A DNA stretch of 6,051 nucleotides, taken from contig CATZYB010000153.1 of NCBI GenBank assembly GCA_958426095.1, positions 1 to 6,051 of the forward strand, given 5' to 3'. Shown here in pieces: positions 1 to 6,051 of this stretch. Position numbers and translations under genes: made by a program. Numbering within the stretch: position 1 is the first letter of the stretch; each line of letters opens with the position of its first letter. Origin of the DNA: an uncultured Lachnospiraceae bacterium (GTDB taxonomy: Bacteria; Bacillota; Clostridia; Lachnospirales; Lachnospiraceae). A model generated the notes under the pieces. It was not told the DNA's origin, made no database searches, and saw only the letters and a program-made list of their open reading frames with translations.

Positions 1-3000
1 TCCGCTCTTTCAGCTTTTCATCTTCCACATAACATTTTTCCAATTCAGAAAAAATCTGACTGTCAATCTGATTGGTGGTTGCCGTCAGGCCAATAATATT
101 CTCAAACCTTCTGGAGATCTGCTGAACTCCATGATAATCATGGCGCATCATTCCTTCGATCCACTTCGGATTCAAAAGCCGGGTCCGTATGCCTTTTTCC
201 ATAGCCGCCTTCACGTCTTTGGTCCGGATATCCCTGCCGGTCGTATCGGCCACATACATCGCCGCTTTTTCGCCCCGGACCTGTTCCACCGCTTTGGCAA
301 GTCCGCCGTAAAATTCATAATAATGATCCAGATCAACCAATTCATATTCGATATTATTCCGAACCTGGGACATCAGTTCTACCTGTTCATAATTTAATTC
401 CAGCAGTCCCCGGGCTTTCACACCCTTATGTGTTCCGGAATAGACATAAGACAGGCTATCCGTAAATCCCAGGGCCAGCTCCGATTCGTCCTTCCAGCGC
501 CCTTTCCGCACCTGTTCCGTCAAAGACGTGCCATATTCGCCGGATTTTGGCCCGAAAATCCGGCTCCTTGCCAGTTCTTTTGCCTCTTTTTCCGGATATC
601 CCTGCTTTAACAGCTCCTGATATATTCTATGGGTATTTTTAGCAAACCCGCTCTGTTCGCCGCTTTCCCCAAGAGCATCCAGCTTTTTAAATATTTCATT
701 AAAATTATCCACAAGATTCGCATACATATCCCGGAAAAATCCGCAGATATGGATAGTTACATCCACCCTCGGACGTTCCAGTTCCTCTGTCGGTATAATT
801 TCAAACCGGGTATCAAAGCTGCCCTCAAACTGCCGCATCCGCACACCCAGATAATACAATATCTGACCAATGGTTTCACCCTGAGTTTTGGAAGTCTCCA
901 GCCCCCACAATATTACCGCCGCAGATTCCGGCGTATGACCGTTTTCTTTCTCATAGCGCTCCAAAGTCTGTCTTGCAATTTCTGCTCCCCGCTCAAAAGC
1001 CGTCTTTGTCGGCACAAGTCTCGGGTCAAACTGCACAAGATTCCGACCGGCCGGCAGCAGATCCGGATTCTTTAAAACGTCCCCCGCCGGAGCCACCGGC
1101 AGGTATTCTCCGTTCAAAGCTGCCATCATACCGGACAATTCTTCATTTTCCAATGTATGCAGACCATCCGGCACCAGAGATGTTTCATACTCATACAGTA
1201 ATTCGTCCAGTGTATCCAGCGTCTCCCCATTCATTCCCCGATCTCCGGTATCTTCCTCCGCTTCTGATTTTTTCTGAAGCAATCCGGATCTCTCTGCCAA
1301 TTCCTGTACATTTTCCAATATATCATTACTTCTTTCCGGCGCAAGCTGAAGGCTTTCCCGGTATTCGGCAATCGTTTCTTTAAGCTTCTGGTAATCCCCA
1401 TAGAGTCCGCCCGATACAAACTCCGGCGGCCGATAGCTGACGAGGACCGCATGACTCCGCCGTTTTGCTGTCATCGCTTCCGATGGATTTCCCATATAAT
1501 AAAAATAAAAATGAGGAATACTTCCAATCAGACTATCCGGCCAGCAGCTTCCCATCATGCCGGTATCCTTGCCCGGCAAAAATTCCAGTGTTCCATGGGT
1601 TCCCATATGTATAATGGCATCCGCCTGAAAATCATTTCTGAGCCATTGATAAAACGCCTGATAAGCCTTCGGCGGCGCCAGATTTTTATCATGATAGCTG
1701 GTTTCTGTCGCCTGCTCATCCGAAACACGGCACGGCTGCAAACCAATAAAAACATTCCCTTTCTGAATACCATTTACCGGATATAACTCGCCTTCATAAA
1801 GGCCGCTCTGCTCCGGCATTTTACTGTCAGACCACTTCGGTTCATTGCATGCTCCGCCGCAAAAATACGCTTTTAATTGATCCGCGCTCATTTCCTCCGT
1901 ACAATATCCATTCCCTTTTAAAGCGCTTAAAAGTGCGGATACGGAAGAAAAAGTATCTAAAAAAGCGCCGCCGAATAAATTATCTTCCCCCGGCGGATAA
2001 TTATAGCATACGACTGCCACTTTCTTTTCCTGATTTGGTTTCTTCCTCAGTTCAATATATTTAAAAACCCTTTCACACAGGCTGTCCGCCCGTTCCTCTA
2101 TCGGTTCAATGGTTGTAATATCCAGACGCGCCGATTCCATATGATCCGTACGGGTCATAATGCCCACCGGATAAGTCAGGATACCGCCATCCAGTTCCGG
2201 AAGCATCATGCTGATCAAAAATTCTCCCGGATTTACACCGCTCTCACGTGTCCATTCTTCCCGTTCCACCTTTGTCAGACAGAACGGTTTAAAATAAGGC
2301 GCCTTCACCCGTTTTAATATCTCTACAGCGCCATCCGCATTTCCTCCCATCGGTCCTGCGCCCAGACGAAACGGCATAAAATTTACGATGGCATCGACGG
2401 GAACGTCATTTTCTGTCAGATAGGCTTCCAGCTTCGGCAAATCTTTATCCTCATTCTGAGAAAAAGCGATGGGAAGAACATTGGCAAATCTTTTTAGTTT
2501 CTTATATATAGTACAAACCACCGGAAGAAAATCATTTGGATAACTGTGACCATAAAATAATAAAGCGATCAGCGGCTTTCCGCTTTCATATTTTTCTTTT
2601 TCCCAGTAGTCTTTTAATTTTTCCGTACACTCCTTCGTCTCCGGATTTTTCAAATAAATGCCGTATTTCATACTGCATGGCTTTTCCTTCGGAAGCTGTT
2701 TCATACCTCCATAATTACGCAAAAGCAGGCACATGAAAGAATCAATATCTTCCCGTTCTGCCTGCTGCCAGTAATCAATCAGCAAAAAAAGATTTTTCAT
2801 ATCCTTCATCATGCCAAAAGGCGCAATACTCCCCATCATTATAGCCATACGGCGCATGGTGTGCATCATTTTCGCCGCGTTCTTCTTCGGTTTCTGTTCT
2901 CCAAAGCCTTCTTTATTCCCTGCATCGGACGAATCTTTTTTCATCTTTTGCATCATATCCATAGAAAATGCTCCAAGACGATTCAAATCTCTGCAGGCAT

Positions 3001-3280
3001 TACCAATAATAATCCTTTGTCCACGGCACAGATTCAAACCTTTGCGTACAAAATCCTGCACAGATTCGGATGCCCCCATAATATCAATGATCGCAATATC
3101 CGCAATGGAGATTTCCTCCACAATACGATCCTCTAAGGCCAGCAGCCCGGGCCCCGCACTCGCCACATAAAACATACGGAGATCAATTACATGCTCTCCG
3201 TATGTCGTATTCAAATCCTTTTGAAATTGTGTCAATTGATAAAGCGCCGGAGCAGATACCGCCACAACCGTTATTTTCAT
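1..3280 (-). CDS. CobN/ChlH-family chelatase large subunit (CobN-like), 3' end beyond window
   Basis: This is a single open frame from ATG at 3280 to the left edge, 1093 codons with no stop or frameshift. Family members are usually about 1200 or more residues, so the last 100 or so are probably missing. Class I chelatase large subunits bind the tetrapyrrole and, with AAA+ partners, insert Co2+ or Mg2+. Visible family marks, in order: an N-terminal alpha/beta region (about 1-105); a methionine-rich stretch (107-161); LFYGHSYPND around H245; NYPPGEDN at 427-434; GNVFIGLQP before the core motif; HMGTHGTLEFLPGK at 558-571 (H558, H562, E566), the family hallmark; NPSEAMTAKRR from 598; and NPKWIEGMM from 1037, typical of the C-terminal part. 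No signal peptide or membrane helix is seen, so it is cytoplasmic. It has its own promoter and lies 96 bases after an ABC transporter pair. The family is clear; the substrate is not. CobN, BchH-like or HmuS-like (heme iron release) are all possible. Confidence 0.9.
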   Translation of the reverse strand, partial: MKITVVAVSAPALYQLTQFQKDLNTTYGEHVIDLRMFYVASAGPGLLALEDRIVEEISIADIAIIDIMGASESVQDFVRKGLNLCRGQRIIIGNACRDLNRLGAFSMDMMQKMKKDSSDAGNKEGFGEQKPKKNAAKMMHTMRRMAIMMGSIAPFGMMKDMKNLFLLIDYWQQAEREDIDSFMCLLLRNYGGMKQLPKEKPCSMKYGIYLKNPETKECTEKLKDYWEKEKYESGKPLIALLFYGHSYPNDFLPVVCTIYKKLKRFANVLPIAFSQNEDKDLPKLEAYLTENDVPVDAIVNFMPFRLGAGPMGGNADGAVEILKRVKAPYFKPFCLTKVEREEWTRESGVNPGEFLISMMLPELDGGILTYPVGIMTRTDHMESARLDITTIEPIEERADSLCERVFKYIELRKKPNQEKKVAVVCYNYPPGEDNLFGGAFLDTFSSVSALLSALKGNGYCTEEMSADQLKAYFCGGACNEPKWSDSKMPEQSGLYEGELYPVNGIQKGNVFIGLQPCRVSDEQATETSYHDKNLAPPKAYQAFYQWLRNDFQADAIIHMGTHGTLEFLPGKDTGMMGSCWPDSLIGSIPHFYFYYMGNPSEAMTAKRRSHAVLVSYRPPEFVSGGLYGDYQKLKETIAEYRESLQLAPERSNDILENVQELAERSGLLQKKSEAEEDTGDRGMNGETLDTLDELLYEYETSLVPDGLHTLENEELSGMMAALNGEYLPVAPAGDVLKNPDLLPAGRNLVQFDPRLVPTKTAFERGAEIARQTLERYEKENGHTPESAAVILWGLETSKTQGETIGQILYYLGVRMRQFEGSFDTRFEIIPTEELERPRVDVTIHICGFFRDMYANLVDNFNEIFKKLDALGESGEQSGFAKNTHRIYQELLKQGYPEKEAKELARSRIFGPKSGEYGTSLTEQVRKGRWKDESELALGFTDSLSYVYSGTHKGVKARGLLELNYEQVELMSQVRNNIEYELVDLDHYYEFYGGLAKAVEQVRGEKAAMYVADTTGRDIRTKDVKAAMEKGIRTRLLNPKWIEGMMRHDYHGVQQISRRFENIIGLTATTNQIDSQIFSELEKCYVEDEKLKER

Positions 3281-3290
3281 ACAGATTCGG

Positions 3291-3297
3291 TTCCTTT
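3291..3297 (-). promoter_or_regulatory. Ribosome binding site of the CobN-like gene
   Basis: On the minus strand the bases read AAAGGAA, ending 10 bases before the ATG at 3280. The spacing is slightly long but acceptable. It supports the 3280 start, which also gives the expected hydrophobic beta-strand opening MKITVVAVSAP. Confidence 0.65.
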
Positions 3298-3315
3298 CTA
3301 TTTACTGATGTATTT

Positions 3316-3345
3316 ATTATAGGAACAAAAATCCATATTTGTCAA
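3316..3345 (-). promoter_or_regulatory. Sigma-70/sigma-A promoter of the CobN-like gene
   Basis: Read on the minus strand, a perfect -35 hexamer TTGACA (3345-3340) and a perfect -10 hexamer TATAAT (3321-3316) are separated by 18 bases. Initiation would fall near 3308-3310, giving a leader of about 30 bases that contains the ribosome binding site. Both hexamers match consensus exactly and the position directly upstream of a long gene is right, so this is a strong prediction. There is no extended -10 TG. It implies the CobN-like gene can be transcribed separately from the ABC genes upstream. Confidence 0.8.
3326..3341. promoter_or_regulatory. Candidate operator: imperfect dyad in the promoter spacer
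   Basis: The 16 bases read CAAATATGGATTTTTG on the minus strand. They form an imperfect inverted repeat of the form CAAAnATnnATnTTTG, with 12 of 16 positions symmetric. It fills most of the spacer and overlaps the last bases of the -35 box, so a bound protein would block RNA polymerase. I do not recognise it as a Fur, DtxR/IdeR or other named box. AT-rich promoter spacers can give such symmetry by chance, so this is tentative. Confidence 0.3.
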
Positions 3346-3347
3346 TC

Positions 3348-3369
3348 ATCCGCATGTCCGGATATCCGG
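3348..3369. repeat. Perfect 12-base palindrome with a third ATCCG half-site
   Basis: CCGGATATCCGG (3358-3369) is a perfect palindrome. A further ATCCG at 3348-3352 pairs with CGGAT at 3359-3363 across a 6-base loop, so the motif occurs three times in 22 bases in alternating orientation. It begins 7 bases after the ABC stop codon and ends 2 bases upstream of the -35 box at 3345. It could be an activator or repressor site, or a weak hairpin slowing read-through from the ABC genes. On the minus strand no T-run follows it, so it does not look like a standard intrinsic terminator. Confidence 0.4.
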
Positions 3370-3376
3370 GTTTCTT

Positions 3377-5128
3377 TTATGCCCCGGGCAGCGCCCAATC
3401 CTGAGTTTTGGTCTGAAGTTCTACCATATGCCGAAAGATTCCTTTTTGTTTCATCAAATCTGCCGGTTTCCCCATCTCTGCCACCTTTCCGTCAGAAAGC
3501 ACGACAACCTTATCTGCCCCCATGACTGTACGCATACGATGGGCGATAATGAGTACCGTCTTATCCTGTACCAGACCGGAAATGGCTGCCTGCACGGCCG
3601 TCTCGTTTTCCACATCCAGCGAGGCGGTGGCCTCATCCAGAAGAATGACAGGAGCGTCCTTTAACAAGGCTCTGGCAATAGATATACGCTGCCGTTCACC
3701 GCCGGAAAGAGTGGCGCCGTTTTCTCCGATGACGGTCTGATAACCCTCCGGCATTTTCCGGATAAATTCGTCACACTGGGCGGCCCTGGCCGCCTCCATA
3801 ACCTCTTCATCCGACGCATTCCGACGTCCCAGCCGGATATTTTCCATCACCGTATCCCGGAAGAGAACCACATCCTGAAATACAATGGCATAATTCTTTA
3901 AAAGGGCTTCCGGTTCCACCGTGGATACATCCACGCCGCCGATAGTAATTTTCCCGCCGTCCACATCCCAGAAACGGGCGGCCAGCTTGGACGCCGTACT
4001 CTTACCGCCGCCGGAAGGTCCGACCAGCGCTGTCACTTCGCCCTGTTTTGCAGTGAAGGAGACGTTTTCCAGAACCCCTTCATTTTTATTATAGGCAAAT
4101 TTTACCTTATCGAATACAATATCAAACCCGTTCGGTGAGTAATCCTTGATGCCCGTCTGCACTGGCTGTTCCTCGATTTCCCGCATCCGCTCAATCTTAA
4201 TCTGACCGTCAAATACGGCCGCCATATTTCCAAAAGAAATACTTAATGGCTCATACAGCCTTGATGCCACAATAAGGAAAATCAAAAACATTTCGATTCC
4301 TAATTGTCCCCGGACAAAAAGGGTTACGCCAACCAGCACGGTGGTGGCAAGTCCAAGCTTTAAAAAAGCCTGAACTGAGGTAATGCAAGTTCCTGTCACC
4401 AGCTCAGAACGTACGGTTGCCTTTTCGGACTGATTCAGTTTTTCATTTAAACCGCTTAAATATTTTTCTTTTTGATTGCATGCCTTAATATCCTTTATTG
4501 TCTCAAGCAATTCCTGAAGTCCATCCGTAGCCGCCCGCTTGGCATAAAAATTTTTAACGCCGAAATAGTCCTGAAGCTTCCGGGAAACGATCAGCAAAAT
4601 CACTGCCAGAGGAATTACCCATAAGACCGCCAGTCCCATCCGCCAGTCCATGATCAACAGGCAGACGGCAATAAGAACTGTGGATATCATCGTTCCGAAA
4701 AGCTGGGGCAGATAGCTTGCGAACATCTGCTCTAAGGAACTGCTGTCGGACATTATTGTCGATGTCAGATCGGATAAATCCCTCTGTCCGAAAAAAGATA
4801 AAGGAAGCTCCCGCAGCTTTTCCCCAAGGCGGATCCGGCGGGCGGCGCTTTCTTCGTAAGTTGCAATGTACAGCGCCTTATACTGCATCCAGTGGATCCA
4901 GTAAATCAGCACGAGCAGGACAACGCCCGCCCCAACGATTTTCCATGCCCCTGCGGCCGGATCACTGCCTTCCGTCAGCGCATCGATAATTTTCATCAGC
5001 GCCAGCATTAAAATGCTCATTGGCACCATTAAGCTCAGATTGGCCGCCACGGTCCAGGCCGTTGCTTTGACAAGGTCTTTTGCTCCCTGTTCTGAGAGGG
5101 CGTAGATTTTCTGAAGCTTTCGTATCAT
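3377..5128 (-). CDS. ABC transporter, fused permease and ATPase (IrtB/YbtQ-like half)
   Basis: A complete 583-residue half-transporter. The membrane domain has about six helices: near 20-46, 61-80, 140-161 and 163-181, plus two within about 241-290. The ATPase has A-loop Y346, Walker A GPSGGGKST (370-378), Q-loop Q418, signature LSGGE (474-478), Walker B ILLDE (D498, E499), D-loop SLD (503-505) and switch H530, so all catalytic motifs are intact. The start at 5128 was chosen because its ATG overlaps the upstream TGA as ATGA and a good ribosome binding site precedes it. The open frame continues to an ATG at 5182, but that would overlap the upstream gene by 58 bases. It very probably pairs with the upstream ABC protein as a heterodimer in the cytoplasmic membrane. 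Resemblance to IrtB/YbtQ suggests metallophore uptake; drug or peptide export remains possible. Confidence 0.93.
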   Translation of the reverse strand: MIRKLQKIYALSEQGAKDLVKATAWTVAANLSLMVPMSILMLALMKIIDALTEGSDPAAGAWKIVGAGVVLLVLIYWIHWMQYKALYIATYEESAARRIRLGEKLRELPLSFFGQRDLSDLTSTIMSDSSSLEQMFASYLPQLFGTMISTVLIAVCLLIMDWRMGLAVLWVIPLAVILLIVSRKLQDYFGVKNFYAKRAATDGLQELLETIKDIKACNQKEKYLSGLNEKLNQSEKATVRSELVTGTCITSVQAFLKLGLATTVLVGVTLFVRGQLGIEMFLIFLIVASRLYEPLSISFGNMAAVFDGQIKIERMREIEEQPVQTGIKDYSPNGFDIVFDKVKFAYNKNEGVLENVSFTAKQGEVTALVGPSGGGKSTASKLAARFWDVDGGKITIGGVDVSTVEPEALLKNYAIVFQDVVLFRDTVMENIRLGRRNASDEEVMEAARAAQCDEFIRKMPEGYQTVIGENGATLSGGERQRISIARALLKDAPVILLDEATASLDVENETAVQAAISGLVQDKTVLIIAHRMRTVMGADKVVVLSDGKVAEMGKPADLMKQKGIFRHMVELQTKTQDWALPGA

Positions 5129-6051
5129 ACTCCCGCCCCCTTTCCAACCTTCCATGCAGCGGACATTTGATAATCCTTCCACATCGACGCATAAGTTCCG
5201 CCCTTATCAAGCAATTCCTTACTCGTTCCCCGCTCGGTAATTTCTCCGTTTTCCAAAACAAGAATCTCATCCGCATTTTGCACGGTAGAGAGCCGATGGG
5301 CGATCATCAGCACTGTTTTTCCTTTTGTCAATGTCTCAAAGGCTTTTTGAATCAACATTTCATTTTCCGGGTCAGCAAAGGCTGTCGCCTCATCCAGGAC
5401 CACGATCGGCGCATCCTTTAAAATAGCTCTGGCCAGGGCAATACGCTGCTGCTCCCCGCCAGACAGATAAATTCCGGCGGTTCCGACAACCGTGTCCAGT
5501 CCGTCCGCCAGTTTTTCGATAATATCGCCGCACTGAGCGGCATGGGCCGCCGCCTCAACCTGGTCTCTGTCCGCCTCAGGACGGGCGGCCCGTATATTTT
5601 CAAAAAGACTGGCCTTAAATAAATGGGTATCCTGGAAAACAAAGGCCACCTGGTCCATCAATGTTTCCGTGGATATCTCCCGAACGTCCACACCGCCGAC
5701 CAGTACCTGGCCCCCATCCACATCCCAAAATCTCGGGATCAGGCTGGCCGCCGTACTTTTGCCGCCGCCGGAAGGTCCGACAAGGGCCGTCGTTTTCCCT
5801 TCCGGTACACAGAAACTGATATTTTTCAGGACCGGTACACCGGCTCCCGGATAAGTAAAGGTCACATGTTTAAATTCCACATCCGATCTCTTCACATTCT
5901 TTGGCTGTTTCGCTTCTTTTAAAGGCGGGGTACTCATAATCTCGTCCATTTTCTTTGCCGCCTCTTTCACCTGCATCAGGGCGCTGCCTGCATACATGAC
6001 CCGGGTCATCATCAGAGAACACATCGGCGCGAAAAGGATATAGAATATAAA
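5125..6051 (-). CDS. ABC transporter, fused permease and ATPase (IrtA/YbtP-like half), 5' end beyond window
   Basis: The last 308 codons of a half-transporter; the frame stays open to the right edge, so the internal ATG at 6024 is not the start. The visible part begins in the last membrane helix (FIFYILFAP onward), followed by a linker and a full ATPase. Fragment numbering: A-loop Y67, Walker A GPSGGGKST (92-100), Q-loop Q140, signature LSGGE (196-200), Walker B VVLDE (D220, E221) and switch H252. The D-loop region reads AFADPENE (224-231) instead of the usual SxLD. The stretch before the signature is GTAGIYLSGGE instead of GERGxxLSGGQ. From memory, both traits are typical of the IrtA/YbtP-type siderophore transporter half. 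Its TGA overlaps the next ATG. The partner is the downstream 583-residue ABC protein. Substrate unproven; metallophore or tetrapyrrole uptake is the favoured inference. Confidence 0.92.
   Translation of the reverse strand, partial: FIFYILFAPMCSLMMTRVMYAGSALMQVKEAAKKMDEIMSTPPLKEAKQPKNVKRSDVEFKHVTFTYPGAGVPVLKNISFCVPEGKTTALVGPSGGGKSTAASLIPRFWDVDGGQVLVGGVDVREISTETLMDQVAFVFQDTHLFKASLFENIRAARPEADRDQVEAAAHAAQCGDIIEKLADGLDTVVGTAGIYLSGGEQQRIALARAILKDAPIVVLDEATAFADPENEMLIQKAFETLTKGKTVLMIAHRLSTVQNADEILVLENGEITERGTSKELLDKGGTYASMWKDYQMSAAWKVGKGAGV
5136..5143 (-). promoter_or_regulatory. Ribosome binding site inside the upstream ABC gene
   Basis: On the minus strand AAAGGGGG ends 7 bases before the ATG at 5128 and lies within the last codons of the upstream ABC gene. 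This decides the start of the second ABC gene in favour of 5128 over the ATG at 5182. It fits translational coupling of the two halves through the ATGA overlap. Confidence 0.65.

Noticed and set aside
131..3170. Several plus-strand open frames of 60-148 codons.
   Set aside because: They lie antisense to the uninterrupted CobN-like frame, have no recognisable domains or good ribosome binding sites, and are rich in Pro, Arg, His and Ser as expected for shadows.
3281..3376. A riboswitch, such as a cobalamin riboswitch, ahead of the CobN-like gene.
   Set aside because: The predicted leader is only about 30 bases and the whole gap is 96 bases, too short for a cobalamin aptamer, and no B12-box-like sequence is visible.
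3358..3379. Palindrome followed by a T-rich run on the plus strand, resembling a rho-independent terminator.
   Set aside because: No plus-strand gene reaches it, and on the minus strand, where the genes are, no T-run follows the short 4-base stem.
5129..5182. An 18-residue N-terminal extension of the second ABC protein starting at 5182.
   Set aside because: It would overlap the upstream gene by 58 bases; the ATG at 5128 has a good ribosome binding site and an ATGA junction with the upstream stop.
4005..5781. A shared exact 20-base match (4005-4024 and 5762-5781) with further similarity around it.
   Set aside because: Both copies encode the Walker A loop of the two related ATPase domains, so this reflects paralogy and motif conservation rather than a mobile or regulatory repeat.
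1..6051. CRISPR arrays, tRNA or rRNA genes, insertion sequences, or a toxin-antitoxin or defence system.
   Set aside because: No regularly spaced repeats, cloverleaf sequences, transposase frames or terminal inverted repeats were seen; the window is filled by three large genes.

Overview
The window is ordinary-looking chromosomal DNA from a low-to-mid GC Gram-positive anaerobe, most likely a clostridial (Lachnospiraceae-like) Firmicute. This rests on AAAGG-type ribosome binding sites, tight same-strand gene packing, consensus sigma-A-type promoter hexamers, and the style of the ABC proteins. The assignment is an inference from sequence style, not a database match. Coding density is almost complete and every real gene lies on the minus strand. 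Transcription therefore runs from the right edge (6051) to the left edge (1).

Right part (6051 to 3377, read leftward): two half-size ABC transporter genes, each a membrane domain fused to an ATPase. The first is cut by the right edge, leaving its last 308 codons. Its stop overlaps the start of the second (583 aa, complete) in an ATGA junction, so the two are very probably co-translated halves of one heterodimer. Family features place them with the IrtA/IrtB and YbtP/YbtQ type: transporters with an exporter-like fold, some of which import metal-loaded siderophores.

Middle (3376 to 3281): a 96-base intergenic gap. It holds a perfect 12-base palindrome just after the transporter stop codon. 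It also holds a minus-strand promoter with perfect TTGACA and TATAAT hexamers 18 bases apart, an imperfect dyad inside the promoter spacer, and a ribosome binding site.

Left part (3280 to 1): a very large gene, 1093 codons visible and open at the left edge, encoding a class I chelatase large subunit of the CobN/ChlH(BchH)/HmuS family. It has a methionine-rich segment near its N-terminus. No CobS/CobT or ChlI/ChlD partner is visible.

Working model (inference): the ABC pair moves a metal-bearing small molecule (metallophore or tetrapyrrole) across the membrane. The separately promoted CobN-like protein inserts a metal into, or removes one from, a tetrapyrrole in the cytoplasm. The CobN-like gene beside a siderophore-type transporter, rather than beside cobalamin-synthesis genes, is the most interesting point in the window.
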